Shown piece by piece: positions 41,028 to 49,757 of a stretch of 64,000 nt of DNA (within the stretch, counting starts at the first letter, position 1; each line of letters opens with the position of its first letter). The notes below the pieces were generated by a model. It was not told the origin of the DNA. It ran no database searches and saw only the letters and a list, made by a program, of their open reading frames with translations. The DNA lies in the NCBI GenBank assembly GCA_963761975.1, contig CAVXIR010000004.1, positions 2,052,871 to 2,116,870 on the forward strand, given 5' to 3'. This DNA comes from JAMQPK01 sp963761975 (lineage in GTDB: Bacteria; Acidobacteriota; Vicinamibacteria; Vicinamibacterales; JAMQPK01). The position numbers and the translations under genes were made by a program.

Positions 41028-43013
41028 TCACTGCGGTGCCGTATACGCGATCAGCTCTCCTGGAAAATCCGGCCCGCTGATGGCCAGCACGAGGTACTGC
41101 TTGCCGTTCAGCATGTAGGTCATCGGATTGCCTGTTTGCGGCGCCGGCATCACCATGTGGGCAAGCTCCCGGCCCGTCGCCTTGTCATACGCGTACAACT
41201 TCGCGAACCTCTGACCAGAGGGAAGCGTCGTGAATCCCCGCTCCCCGGAAATCAGCAGCGTCTTCGTCGTCAAGGTGCCGATGGGCCCGATGCGGCCCGT
41301 GCGCGGAACCGTGACGCCTTTGAGCATCGGGTGGTTCGTCACCGCGTCGAGCGTCTCGCCGTGCGGAATCTGCCAGACCATTTCGCCTTTGTTGAGATCG
41401 ATGGCGGTAATCCGGCCCCATGGCGGTTTGACGAACGGCAAACCATTCACGGTGATCGCACAGGGCATCAGGAGACACCCCGGACCACCGCCTCCGCCAC
41501 CGGTGTCTCCGCCGCCGCCCGTGTTGATGTAGTCCATATCCGATCGCTTGGGGTCGTTGGCAAGCACCAACAGACGCGTCAGCGAGTTTGAGAAGACATA
41601 GAAGATCCCGGTGTCGGGATCGTAGGAACCGCCGGGCCAATTCGCGCCGTTGGCGATGTACGCCGTGCCGATTTTTCCCCCTTCGCCGCGAACAATCGGT
41701 GGCGTGAAGAGCGGCCCGAGCTTGATCGTCGAGGCGACCTTCTTCGCCTCGGCAAGAATCTCGGGCGTGAAGTCGATCAAGTCTTTCTCCTGAATGCCCT
41801 GGAGCTCGAAGGGTGGAGGCTTTGTGGGAAACGGCTGCGTCGGTGAATACCATTCGCCGGGAACAGTGCCTTTCTCGACGGGCTTCTCGACGATCGGCCA
41901 GACGGGCTGCCCGGTGGCGCGATCGAACACATACAGAAAGCCCTGCTTGCTCGCCTGCGCCACGGCCTTGATGCGCTTGCCGTCAACCGTGATGTCGGCG
42001 AGGATCGGCGCGCAGGGAAGGTCGAAATCCCAGATACCGTGATGCACGAGCTGGAAATGCCACTTACGCTTCCCGGTGCGCAGATCGACCGCCAGCAGTG
42101 ACTCGGTAAACAGATTGTCACCCGGGCGGTGGCCGCCAAAATAGTCGCCCGTTGACAGCTCGATCGGCAGGTAGACGATTTCGAGCTCTTCATCGACCGA
42201 GAACGGACCCCACATGCCGGCATTGCCAGAGTACGACCATGAGTCCTTCTCCCACGTCTCGTTGCCAAATTCTCCCGGCTGCGGAATGGTGTGGAAAATC
42301 CACAGACGTTTTCCAGTTCTGACATCGAAGCCGCGAATGTACCCTTTCGCGTTCGTCCTGCTGCGCGGCGCGCCACCCGCACGATGTGCCGCGCCCACGA
42401 TGACGACGTCCTTGGCGATAATCGGTCCGGTGTTCAATCCGATTTCGCCGGTAATCGGATCGAGGACCTGATCGTTGTTCTGCTTGAGATCGAGAATCCC
42501 GTTCTGGCCGAAGGCGCGAACCGGTACGCCCGTCTTCGCGTCGAGCGCAACGAGCTGATATCCGATCGTCACCATATAGATGCGCTCGTCGCCGCGACCG
42601 TCAGTCCAGTACGCGACGCCTCGGCCAGACAGCAGTCGCGGCGCTGCAGCGGCGCGCTTGCCTTCGTCGATCCGATACATCCACAACAGTTCGCCTGTGG
42701 CGGCATCGATCGCCACGGTGTCGCGTCTCGCTCCGACAGTGGCATACAGCACACCGTTGATCATCAGAGGTGTTGTCTGGAGGTTGAAGTCGGGACGGAT
42801 GCCGAAGACATCGGTCTTGAACCGCCAGGCCACCTGCAGCTTCCCGAAGTTCGCGGCGTTGATTTGATCGAGCGGCGCATAGCGTGTGCTCGCAAGATCG
42901 CCGCCGTACGTTCGCCAGTCTCCGTTCTTCGTGCCCATCTGACCTTGTACGTCGCCTGTCGTCCACACGAGCGCAACGACGAGCACTAGCTTCAACCATG
43001 CCACCTTCTGCAT
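41028..43013 (-). CDS. secreted PQQ-dependent quinoprotein dehydrogenase
   Basis: The 661-residue protein has a signal peptide (MQKVAWLKLVLVVALVW) and eight propeller W motifs of the PQQ type: WRTYGGDLASTRYAPLDQIN, GELLWMYRIDEG, GKRLWIFHTIP, LVHHGIWDFDLPCAPIL, GLPFVKPPWGRITAIDLNKGEMVW and SGERGFTTLPSGQRF. It would oxidise an alcohol or sugar in the periplasm with PQQ and Ca2+. It has no cytochrome domain. ATG at 43013 with AAAGGA upstream; another ATG at 43070 overlaps the upstream stop. Probably one operon with the NHL protein. Confidence 0.87.
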   Translation of the reverse strand: MQKVAWLKLVLVVALVWTTGDVQGQMGTKNGDWRTYGGDLASTRYAPLDQINAANFGKLQVAWRFKTDVFGIRPDFNLQTTPLMINGVLYATVGARRDTVAIDAATGELLWMYRIDEGKRAAAAPRLLSGRGVAYWTDGRGDERIYMVTIGYQLVALDAKTGVPVRAFGQNGILDLKQNNDQVLDPITGEIGLNTGPIIAKDVVIVGAAHRAGGAPRSRTNAKGYIRGFDVRTGKRLWIFHTIPQPGEFGNETWEKDSWSYSGNAGMWGPFSVDEELEIVYLPIELSTGDYFGGHRPGDNLFTESLLAVDLRTGKRKWHFQLVHHGIWDFDLPCAPILADITVDGKRIKAVAQASKQGFLYVFDRATGQPVWPIVEKPVEKGTVPGEWYSPTQPFPTKPPPFELQGIQEKDLIDFTPEILAEAKKVASTIKLGPLFTPPIVRGEGGKIGTAYIANGANWPGGSYDPDTGIFYVFSNSLTRLLVLANDPKRSDMDYINTGGGGDTGGGGGGPGCLLMPCAITVNGLPFVKPPWGRITAIDLNKGEMVWQIPHGETLDAVTNHPMLKGVTVPRTGRIGPIGTLTTKTLLISGERGFTTLPSGQRFAKLYAYDKATGRELAHMVMPAPQTGNPMTYMLNGKQYLVLAISGPDFPGELIAYTAPQ

Positions 43014-43069
43014 CGTGGATCCTTTGCCTTTCTGTTCTTCAGGGTGCCGCGCGGCTGAGGACGTGTTCA

Positions 43070-44170
43070 TCACGGTTTTCCTGGCTGTTTGAGCGCGAAC
43101 TTCTGAACCCGGCCTCCAGCGGCCGCCTCCCCCGTATACACGTTGCCCTTCGAGTCGACGGCCATATCGTGCAACGAGGTCGCAAACTGTCCAGCGCCGG
43201 GACCGCGCTCGCCGAACGATCCGACGACACGCAGCTCGTCGCGAAGGAAAATCCACACTTTCTGATTCCCGCCATCGCCCACATACAGGTACTTCTGATC
43301 GGGAGAGAACTCGAGATCGTAAACGGTCCCGGCGGCTCCAGAATCTCTGGCGACGAAAAACTCTTTCTGGAAAGTGCCGTCCTTCCGAAAGATTTGCACC
43401 CGGTTATTGCTGCGATCGCACACGTACACGAGGCCGTCTCGATCGAAGCGAAGGCAATGGACGGCGGTTCCGAAGTGTTTCGAGGGCGGGCCGGCGCGAT
43501 CGACACTCGTCTTCGCAGCGGCATCGTCCGGTTTGGAGCCGTACGCGCCCCAGTGCCGCTTGTAAGCGCCCGTTTCCGAGTCGAACACAATCACGCGATG
43601 GTGCTGATTGCTTTCGCCATCGGAAACGTAGACCTCGTTGGCTCGACCGTCGATGCGCATCTGCGTGGCCCTGGCGACGTTCGCCGTGTCGTTGTTGCCG
43701 CCGCTTGTCCCCGAACGGCCGATTTGCCTTATGAACTTCCCGTCGCGTGTAAACACGAGGATCTGGTTGTCCTTTTCGCCGTTGCCGCTGATCCAGACGC
43801 GATCCTTCGCGTCGATGGTGATCCCATGCACTTGTTGCGGCCACTCGTAGCCGGAGCCGGGACCTCCCCACGTCTGGACGACGTTGCCTGCCGGATCGAA
43901 CTCGATGACCGGCGGCGCCGGAACGCGACCTTCCGTCTTCGCCAGCTCGCCGCGGTGAATGATCCAGATGTGATCGCGCGCATCCGTCGCCGTGCCGCTG
44001 ACAGGTCCGACAACCCAGTTGTTCGGGAGGGGTTTCGGCCATGCGGCATCAACTGCAAAGACCGGTGTGGAGTCCGCGGTTTGCGCGTCCGCAGCGGGCG
44101 TCACTAGTCTGCCGGGCCAAGCCAGCGCGAGGAAAAGGAGAACGCCCCAGAGTGTGCGTCGAGGAGTCAT
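43070..44170 (-). CDS. secreted NHL-repeat (peptidyl-amidoglycolate lyase-like) propeller protein
   Basis: The protein has about 366 residues with a signal peptide and six NHL-like blades: HGITIDAKDRVWISGNGEKDNQILVF, ARATQMRIDGRANEVYVSDGE, HCLRFDRDGLVYVCDRSNNRVQIF, DLEFSPDQKYLYVGDGGNQKVWIF and DMAVDSKGNVYTGEA. Such beta-propellers act as lyases or scaffolds outside the cell. The ATG at 44170 follows AGGAGG. It precedes the quinoprotein gene, so the two may work on one substrate. Confidence 0.82.
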   Translation of the reverse strand: MTPRRTLWGVLLFLALAWPGRLVTPAADAQTADSTPVFAVDAAWPKPLPNNWVVGPVSGTATDARDHIWIIHRGELAKTEGRVPAPPVIEFDPAGNVVQTWGGPGSGYEWPQQVHGITIDAKDRVWISGNGEKDNQILVFTRDGKFIRQIGRSGTSGGNNDTANVARATQMRIDGRANEVYVSDGESNQHHRVIVFDSETGAYKRHWGAYGSKPDDAAAKTSVDRAGPPSKHFGTAVHCLRFDRDGLVYVCDRSNNRVQIFRKDGTFQKEFFVARDSGAAGTVYDLEFSPDQKYLYVGDGGNQKVWIFLRDELRVVGSFGERGPGAGQFATSLHDMAVDSKGNVYTGEAAAGGRVQKFALKQPGKP

Positions 44171-44255
44171 GAGCCTCCTTTGGCGTGGGGCGATTCTACC
44201 TAAGGTTTGTGCTAGCGGCGTGACATCTCTGGCCAGCAATGGCGGGCCAGGCTCG

Positions 44256-44277
44256 AGCCGCCGCCTTCGCGGCGGCT
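44256..44277. terminator. perfect 9-bp GC hairpin
   Basis: AGCCGCCGC, loop CTTC, GCGGCGGCT forms a perfect stem between the glycine-zipper gene stop (44352) and the NHL gene start (44170). There is no T run, so it may be a non-canonical or Rho-assisted end. Confidence 0.45.
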
Positions 44278-44351
44278 GCCATCACAAGTCGTGGGGCATT
44301 TCGACGCGCAGAGAATACGAAAACAGTCTTCGCGCCTTTGCGTCGGATCTG

Positions 44352-44805
44352 TCAGAAAAACTTCACGCCCAAAATCGCGCCGGCCGGCGCGCCGATCGGC
44401 GCGCCGATGAGGAAACCCATAAGGCCCGGATCGTCGCAATGGCATCGGTCGCCTTCAATGGCGGCCCCGAGAAAGGCCCCGCCGAAAAACCCGCCGACAC
44501 CGCCGATTATCCCGCCGAGGACCTTCCGCGTCGTCGAACGCTGCCGGCCGACACCCTCCGCCTGGAACGCTGGAACATCCCGGCGACTTACCGCGACACC
44601 GCGGAAGTCCGTGGCGGCGAGAGACTGACGAATGCTCACGGCCCGCTCGTCCGGTACCGCAAAGAGACTTTGCGAAGTGCGGAGATCCATGTAGCCCGTT
44701 GCTGTCGCCGCCGGCTCAGGGCCGGTCTGCGCATACAACGTCGTTGAGACGAGTACCAGCCAGTATCGTCAAAACCGCAAGCACGATGCCTCTTGAAGTC
44801 ATCAT
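44352..44805 (-). CDS. exported glycine-zipper protein, frameshifted in the signal peptide
   Basis: The signal peptide begins at 44805 (MMTSRGIVLAVLTIL) but then a one-base gain at CTGGCTGGTACTC (near 44753-44757, at GTAC) throws the frame. Reading across it gives VLVSTTLYAQTGPEP and a mature part with GGIIGGVGGFFGGAFLGAAIEG and GAPIGAPAGAILG, two glycine zippers, separated by DRCHCDD. These insert in membranes, often the outer one. Corrected length is about 150 residues. Function unknown. Confidence 0.65.
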
Positions 44806-44945
44806 GGACATCACCCCTGATTCCATCCCCGCTCGCCAGCCTCGACAGCCCCATCTGTCGTCTGCCAGAACACCCATCCATCGGCAAAGGCACTTGCAAA
44901 AATCGTGCGACGTCGCGCGTCAGCCGTTGATACGTTGCCGTGGCC

Positions 44946-45003
44946 GCCGAGGAAACCCAGGAAGAACCCCACGACACGACGGGCACGACGCAGCGTGACA
45001 GCC
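44946..45003. repeat. 58-bp dispersed repeat, copy 2
   Basis: This copy matches 36184-36241. It lies in the otherwise gene-free gap 44813-45092. A GTCGACAACGCTC follows at 45081-45093, reaching the DUF1080 gene stop. I see no other gene in the gap. Confidence 0.75.
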
Positions 45004-45092
45004 TCTGCGGGTGGCGTCAGGGGCTCTCTGTGGGAAGGCATCGACGTCGTGGGCCGCTGTAGCGCGGCCCACACGAACACGTCGACAACGCT

Positions 45093-45761
45093 CTAGCTGA
45101 TTATTTGGAGATTAGCGAAATCGCCGCCGGAGTTATTCCCCACCCACAGCCCCACCAGGCCTTTTTTGCGGTCGCTCAACTGGTTGACGACCAGGCACGG
45201 CGCCTTGCCATCGTCGACGAAGACGCTCACGCTCGGGCTCGCCACCACGATACGCGCGTGGAACCAACCGTTCGGATCGGGCACCGGGCTGACGGCTTTT
45301 TCGTACTGTCCCGGTTTCTCCGCTCGGAGCTTTTCCCACGGATGCGCAGGCTGAGAGATGTACTGAACAGCGCGGATGCGGCGGGCCTGGTCTTCGGTCT
45401 TGAAGTTGAACGGACGGAAATAGATCCCGTCATAGGTCGTGGCGTCGACGCCATGAAAGGCCACACCGAGAAAACTCTGCTGCTGGACGTCCTTACCTTT
45501 GAGATCGATCTCGATCGTCCCATTGGCGAACTGTAGCCCTTGCAGATACGCTACGCCGTCGCCCGGAACCTCGTTGAAACGAACGCCTTTTCTCGCTCCA
45601 TCGCTGAAGCTGCTGGCGGTACGGTTGAACACGCTCAAACCCTTGCCGTCGGCGAGCGCAGCCAGATCGCGCTCGATCGGTTTGGTCTGGCTGGCGATCC
45701 TGACGGTCGCGAATCCCACAACACCGGCAACGGTCGAGATGACGAAATCACGTCTGTTCAT
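45093..45761 (-). CDS. Tat-exported DUF1080-like (3-keto-disaccharide hydrolase/lectin-fold) protein
   Basis: The 222-residue protein has a twin-arginine-like start (MNRRDFVISTVAGVVGFA) and a concanavalin-type jelly roll: NGTIEIDLKGKDVQQQSFLGVAFHG, TYDGIYFRPFNF, WFHARIVVASPSVSVFVDDG and KGLVGLWVGNNSGGDFANLQI. This resembles the DUF1080/3-keto-disaccharide-hydrolase-like family. The activity is not certain. AAAGGA lies before the ATG at 45761. Confidence 0.8.
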   Translation of the reverse strand: MNRRDFVISTVAGVVGFATVRIASQTKPIERDLAALADGKGLSVFNRTASSFSDGARKGVRFNEVPGDGVAYLQGLQFANGTIEIDLKGKDVQQQSFLGVAFHGVDATTYDGIYFRPFNFKTEDQARRIRAVQYISQPAHPWEKLRAEKPGQYEKAVSPVPDPNGWFHARIVVASPSVSVFVDDGKAPCLVVNQLSDRKKGLVGLWVGNNSGGDFANLQIIS

Positions 45762-45844
45762 AGGTGTTCCTTTCCCTTTCACCACTTTTGGACAGATACG
45801 CATCGCGTCTCGTTTAGGTTCCGGTCTTGATTCGTCCACCACCT

Positions 45845-46807
45845 TTACTGCTCGACTTTTATCAAGTCGGTCACACCTGTGACCGAGCCCGGCCACCTGG
45901 TCATCAACCGCTTCAACGTGACGACCAGTGCCGATGTGTCGCTGCCCAGAGATGCGTAGAGCTCGTGCATGAGCGGGTAGTGGCGGGTGTAGGTTCGATC
46001 GAACGCGAGGCCGGCATTGTTCATCGCCGCCGGGCATTTATTGAACGAAACGGGATCTGGTGAAATCGCCAAACACGACTGCTGCAGCTCTGCGAACAGC
46101 TCGGACTTCCTGACAAGCGTTTGTTCCTGCGTGAATACGCCGGCGCGAAAAGACTTGTACAGGTCGCTCATCTTGTCGTAATAGACGTTGACAATCGCAG
46201 ATTTTCGGAGGAACAGCTCGACATCGCGAGCGAGCATTCGAGACGTCAATGAGTCTTCTCCGAATCTTTCCTTCGCGAATGCGCTCGCCGTCAAAAACCC
46301 TACGAGCGTGGCTGCCGACTCTGCCACTTCCGTCGGCGCCTTTCGCGCTTCCGACTGGTTGTGGAAGTCTTCATGAGGCACGACGACCAGCATGCGCTCC
46401 ACAGGCGCTTCTGCGAGCGCCACCGTGATCGTTTCCTCGCCGGTCGCCACCGCCTGGACGGGATAGAAGAACACGTCGAATTCGTTCGCTCGCGAGGTAC
46501 ATCGACGCTCATCTTCGCGAACCAGCCGGAGATGGCTGTAGAACTCGGGCAACTGCAGCTTGCCGGTGAAGTAACACCGTTCATCGGCGACCAGACGCGG
46601 CGAGTAGCTCAGAAAGTTTTCCGTCGGCTGTCCGCCCATCGCTTCGGCGAATGCCTTCAACTCGCCGATGACCTCGATTCCGGAAAACGACGCCGGAGAC
46701 GCCGGCGTGACGCTGGGCGGCACGCGCTGGGCGCATCCAATTGCGCCGGTCACGATGAGAAGCACGATCGCGCCAACCGCCGCTCGATGGGTCCTGGGCT
46801 TTTTCAT
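45845..46807 (-). CDS. HExxH metallopeptidase-like lipoprotein
   Basis: The 320-residue protein has a lipoprotein signal (LLIVTGAIGCAQ, Cys at the lipobox) and the zinc motif HEDFH (HExxH) in VVVPHEDFHNQ, followed by EVAESAATLVGF, whose Glu could be the third ligand, as in gluzincins. The rest is helical. It may be an aminopeptidase outside the inner membrane; the family is not one I can name with certainty. Confidence 0.72.
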   Translation of the reverse strand: MKKPRTHRAAVGAIVLLIVTGAIGCAQRVPPSVTPASPASFSGIEVIGELKAFAEAMGGQPTENFLSYSPRLVADERCYFTGKLQLPEFYSHLRLVREDERRCTSRANEFDVFFYPVQAVATGEETITVALAEAPVERMLVVVPHEDFHNQSEARKAPTEVAESAATLVGFLTASAFAKERFGEDSLTSRMLARDVELFLRKSAIVNVYYDKMSDLYKSFRAGVFTQEQTLVRKSELFAELQQSCLAISPDPVSFNKCPAAMNNAGLAFDRTYTRHYPLMHELYASLGSDTSALVVTLKRLMTRWPGSVTGVTDLIKVEQ

Positions 46808-46843
46808 GGGGAAGATGCCATGTTACCGCAAAGGACACGCCGT

Positions 46844-47008
46844 ACAAGTCGCAAGGCGCAAGTCGAAAGTCGTAAGGCGCAAGGCTGGGCGCAAGTCAGG
46901 CGCAAGGCACCTCGCTTTGCGCCTTGCGACTGACTTGCACCTTGCGACTTGACTTGCGCCTTACGACTTGACTTGCGCCTTACGACTTTCGACTAGCGCC
47001 TTGCGACT
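46844..47008. repeat. AAGTCG/AAGGCG array with inverted second half
   Basis: From the peptidase gene start (46807) to the second HpcH aldolase stop (47010) the gap is made of CAAGTCG and CAAGGCG words in the left part and CGACTTG and CGCCTTG words in the right part. The switch is near 46912-46930 (CGCAAGGC ... GCCTTGCG). Confidence 0.85.
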
Positions 47009-47009
47009 C

Positions 47010-47984
47010 CTACTGTCCGCGCCCCGCCGCAATTGGCTGTCCGGCGCCGGGCCCGCCTGTGCGCGCGGGCGGCACCCAGCCGTCTTTCGACTGCCCATTC
47101 TGGTGGAACCGCGAGTCGGGACTCAGGCGATTGCCGGTTGCGAACTGAAATCCGGCATTGCCCCAGTACTTGCCCGCTTTGTACGTTGCGTCGCGCACTT
47201 TCGTCAGCAGGTCCTGATATCGATCGTCGGTCTGCGCAAAGCCGCTGAAGCTGGTGAGGTCGCTATTGCCGAGAATGACCACGTCGATGCCCGGCATCGC
47301 CGCGATTTCGTACGCGTTGTCTACACCCTCGACCGTTTCGATCATCACCACGCTGAGTACGTTGTCGTCGATTGAGTTGCGGTAGGTCTCGCCGGGATTC
47401 AGGAACTTGTTCCAGAACTGGCTGCCTCCCTGGCTGCGCCGGCCGATGGGCGGGAATCGCGCATAGCGGGCAGCATCCCGCGCCTCGAAGACATCATCGA
47501 CCGTCGGCACGATGGTGCCGAGGATGCCGAGGTCGTATGCCTTCTGCATGTTGGCTTCCAGCGCATCGGGCATGCGAATCATCGGCGTGGCGCCCACACC
47601 GGGACACGCGTGCATCATCTTCTCGACCTCGTCGAATCGCAGCCGGGAGTGCTGCATCTCGAACCACGTGAAGTCGTAGTGCGGCGCCATTTGACGGTCC
47701 TGCTCGGGGTTGAACTGGCTCTGCGTATGACTGAACACCTGCTGCCCCGACAGCAGTTTCGCTTTGGCGGTGTTGTAGAGCTTTCGGGTCGGATTCTGCA
47801 TGAACGCGCGGGTCGCCCAGCCCCACGGCCTGCCTGGATCGAGCGGCATGGGCGTCAACGTTCCGTTCGGGTGCTTCACCGCCGGTGCAGCTCCGCCAGC
47901 CCGTCCTCCGCCTTGCGCGCTCGGCCATGCGACCGCACAGACCAGCGCCAGCAACACTACGAAGCCCATCTTTGTTCGCAGCAT
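47010..47984 (-). CDS. secreted HpcH/HpaI aldolase-citrate lyase family protein (copy 2)
   Basis: The 324-residue paralogue of the 5646-6578 gene has a signal peptide, a Gly-rich linker, then PLDPGRPWGWATRAFMQNPT, FEMQHSRLRFDEVEKMM, VPTVDDVFEAR, VMIETVEGVDNAYEI and GIDVVILGNSDLTSFSG, with the same barrel residues. It ends with a Gly/Pro-rich tail. AGGAG precedes the ATG. Location and substrate are unproven. Two such exported copies in one window is uncommon. Confidence 0.85.
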   Translation of the reverse strand: MLRTKMGFVVLLALVCAVAWPSAQGGGRAGGAAPAVKHPNGTLTPMPLDPGRPWGWATRAFMQNPTRKLYNTAKAKLLSGQQVFSHTQSQFNPEQDRQMAPHYDFTWFEMQHSRLRFDEVEKMMHACPGVGATPMIRMPDALEANMQKAYDLGILGTIVPTVDDVFEARDAARYARFPPIGRRSQGGSQFWNKFLNPGETYRNSIDDNVLSVVMIETVEGVDNAYEIAAMPGIDVVILGNSDLTSFSGFAQTDDRYQDLLTKVRDATYKAGKYWGNAGFQFATGNRLSPDSRFHQNGQSKDGWVPPARTGGPGAGQPIAAGRGQ

Positions 47985-48002
47985 GTGACTCTCCTTTGAT
48001 GA

Positions 48003-48105
48003 AGATCCAGCTGGTAGCTAGTAGACGGTAGCTGGTAGCCATTACTACCGGCTGCAAGCCTGCTACCGGCTACGAGCTACTCGCTACCAACTAGCGTGGA
48101 AGGCG
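48003..48105. repeat. TAGCTGG/CTACC short tandem array
   Basis: Degenerate 7-8-base words (gtagctagtag, ggtagctggtagcc, then ctaccggctacgagctac) fill the divergent gap between the second HpcH aldolase and the SDR gene, with an orientation change in the middle. Confidence 0.7.
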
Positions 48106-48142
48106 GGGAGTATGGCACGAACGTGTGCTAATTTCACGCGAT

Positions 48143-48928
48143 ATGCGCACGTCAAAGATCGTCATCGTGTCGGGTGGCGCCAACGGCATCGGCGAGGCCG
48201 CCGTGCTCGCCTTCGCTCGAGAGGGATGTCAGGTCGCCGCCGCGGATGTCGATCTGGCCGCAGGAGAGAAGTTGGCTGCCAAGAGCCACTCGCTGCCGGG
48301 CAACGTTATCTTCATTCGCGCGGACGTCTCGCGCTCGGACCAGGCGCGAGACGTCGTTCAGAAGACCGTCACCATGTTTGGCGGCGTCGATATTCTCTTC
48401 AACAACGCAGGCATCCAGCCGCCCGACAGCTACAAGACGGCAGAGCACCTGGACGAGGCGATCTGGGACCGCATCATGGAGGTGAACGCCAAGAGCATCT
48501 TTCTGCTCTGCAAGTACGCCATCCCGGAGATGGTCAAACGGGGCGGAGGCGTCATCATCAACAATGCGAGCGTGCAGGGCCTTCAGTCCCAGAAACTGGT
48601 GCCGGCATACGCCGCCAGCAAGGGGGCAGTGCTGTCTCTCACCAGGAATCTCGCGCTCGACTACGCCGCCGAGAACATCAGAGTGGTCGCTATCTGTCCC
48701 GGCTCCGTCGACACGCCGATGCTGCGCGGGGCCGCCGCAGTGGCTGTTCCGCAGGATCCCGAGAAGGCAGTGGAAGAATGGGGGCGCAAACATCCGCTCG
48801 GCCGAATCGCCCGGCCCGACGAGCTTGCCGAAGTCGTGGTGTTTCTGGCCAGCGACAAGGCCTCATTCATCACGGGCGAGTACGTGTGCGTCGATGGCGG
48901 CTTGATGGCAAAGGGCGCCTGGGCTTGA
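48143..48928 (+). CDS. short-chain dehydrogenase/reductase
   Basis: The 261-residue classical SDR has GGANGIG (11-17), Asp61, NNAG (87-90) and the catalytic Ser143, Tyr156 and Lys160 (YAASK), then PGSVDTPM. It uses NAD(P)(H) on an unknown alcohol or ketone. I chose the ATG at 48143. The stop is followed directly by an AAGTCG array. Confidence 0.92.
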   Translation: MRTSKIVIVSGGANGIGEAAVLAFAREGCQVAAADVDLAAGEKLAAKSHSLPGNVIFIRADVSRSDQARDVVQKTVTMFGGVDILFNNAGIQPPDSYKTAEHLDEAIWDRIMEVNAKSIFLLCKYAIPEMVKRGGGVIINNASVQGLQSQKLVPAYAASKGAVLSLTRNLALDYAAENIRVVAICPGSVDTPMLRGAAAVAVPQDPEKAVEEWGRKHPLGRIARPDELAEVVVFLASDKASFITGEYVCVDGGLMAKGAWA

Positions 48929-48930
48929 GG

Positions 48931-49026
48931 AGTCGCAAGGCGCAAGTCGGAAGTCGTAAGGCGCAAGGCAGTCGGAAGTCGCAGGGCAGTCGGAAGTCGC
49001 AAGGCAGTCGCAAGGCGCGAGGCGCC
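48931..49026. repeat. AAGTCG/AAGGC array after the SDR
   Basis: Words such as AAGTCGGAAGTCG and AAGGCGCAAG begin within four bases of the SDR stop in sense orientation and end near the methyltransferase stop. This is the same family as at 5580 and 46844. Confidence 0.8.
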
Positions 49027-49027
49027 G

Positions 49028-49735
49028 TCACCGTCGCGACAGATGAAGACACTGCACGTCGCTGTTTCTGACGGCTTTCTGTTGACACGTGATGCCATGT
49101 GATTGCAGCAGATGAAGAATCTGTTCCTGCTGTTTCGCGCTGGCGCCAATCGGGAGACCTCTTCCTAAAGACAGGTAATCTGCCTGCCAGGGCGATATTT
49201 GTACGGTTGAGCCACACTTGGCTACTCTCAGGGCTTCGAACGCCGCTTCCAGAAACGCCTCAGCATCGGCGTAGCAATCGGACAAGCATCTGATCGAGAA
49301 AACAAAATCAAAGCTGTTATCCGAAAACGGGAGCTTCCACAAATCTCCTGCGACATAGATCCCCTGAGATTCTCCGACAAAGTCTCTGAAAAACCTCGTT
49401 GAGTCGGCTTTGTCGCTCTCGTACACAGACTGGAGCATCGGATTGCGTTGTCTGAGAGCCGGATCGCCAAGGTTGGACTTGTAGCAGTTGAAATAGTCGC
49501 CAGACGAGGTTCTGACCTCGTCGAGGTTTCTGAATCGCAAATCCAGGGCAATGAACCTGGCGCCGCTTTCAATGAAATCCATCGAGGTGGTCGACGTTCC
49601 GGCTCCGATATCAAGGATCGATCGACCATCGAGATGCGCCGGGAGGTCGACATAGCGCCGCAACTCGCCGGAGCGCAGATGGGTACTCAGAAGTCGCTTG
49701 AGGTAGTGCTCTCTCTTGGAATGCCGGCTTTCCAT
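49028..49735 (-). CDS. class I SAM-dependent methyltransferase
   Basis: The 235-residue protein has motif I ILDIGAGTS (40-48), then FIALDLRFRNLDEV, a later NSFDFVFSIRCLSDC (motif IV-like) and FEALRVAKCGSTVQISPW. The target is unknown. Start at the ATG at 49735 (MESRHSKREH). It sits just downstream of the FG-GAP gene. It is a different protein from the broken methyltransferase at 56310-56850. Confidence 0.8.
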   Translation of the reverse strand: MESRHSKREHYLKRLLSTHLRSGELRRYVDLPAHLDGRSILDIGAGTSTTSMDFIESGARFIALDLRFRNLDEVRTSSGDYFNCYKSNLGDPALRQRNPMLQSVYESDKADSTRFFRDFVGESQGIYVAGDLWKLPFSDNSFDFVFSIRCLSDCYADAEAFLEAAFEALRVAKCGSTVQISPWQADYLSLGRGLPIGASAKQQEQILHLLQSHGITCQQKAVRNSDVQCLHLSRR

Positions 49736-49757
49736 GGCAGCCCATCGCTCGAACGGC

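Noticed and set aside
42884..44107. 407-codon plus-strand frame across quinoprotein and NHL genes
   Set aside because: It runs over two genes and their gap on the opposite strand, with no family pattern.
44811..45080. 89-codon minus-strand frame with a hydrophobic middle over the 58-base repeat
   Set aside because: The hydrophobic run is coded by the dispersed repeat, whose other copy has no matching full frame.
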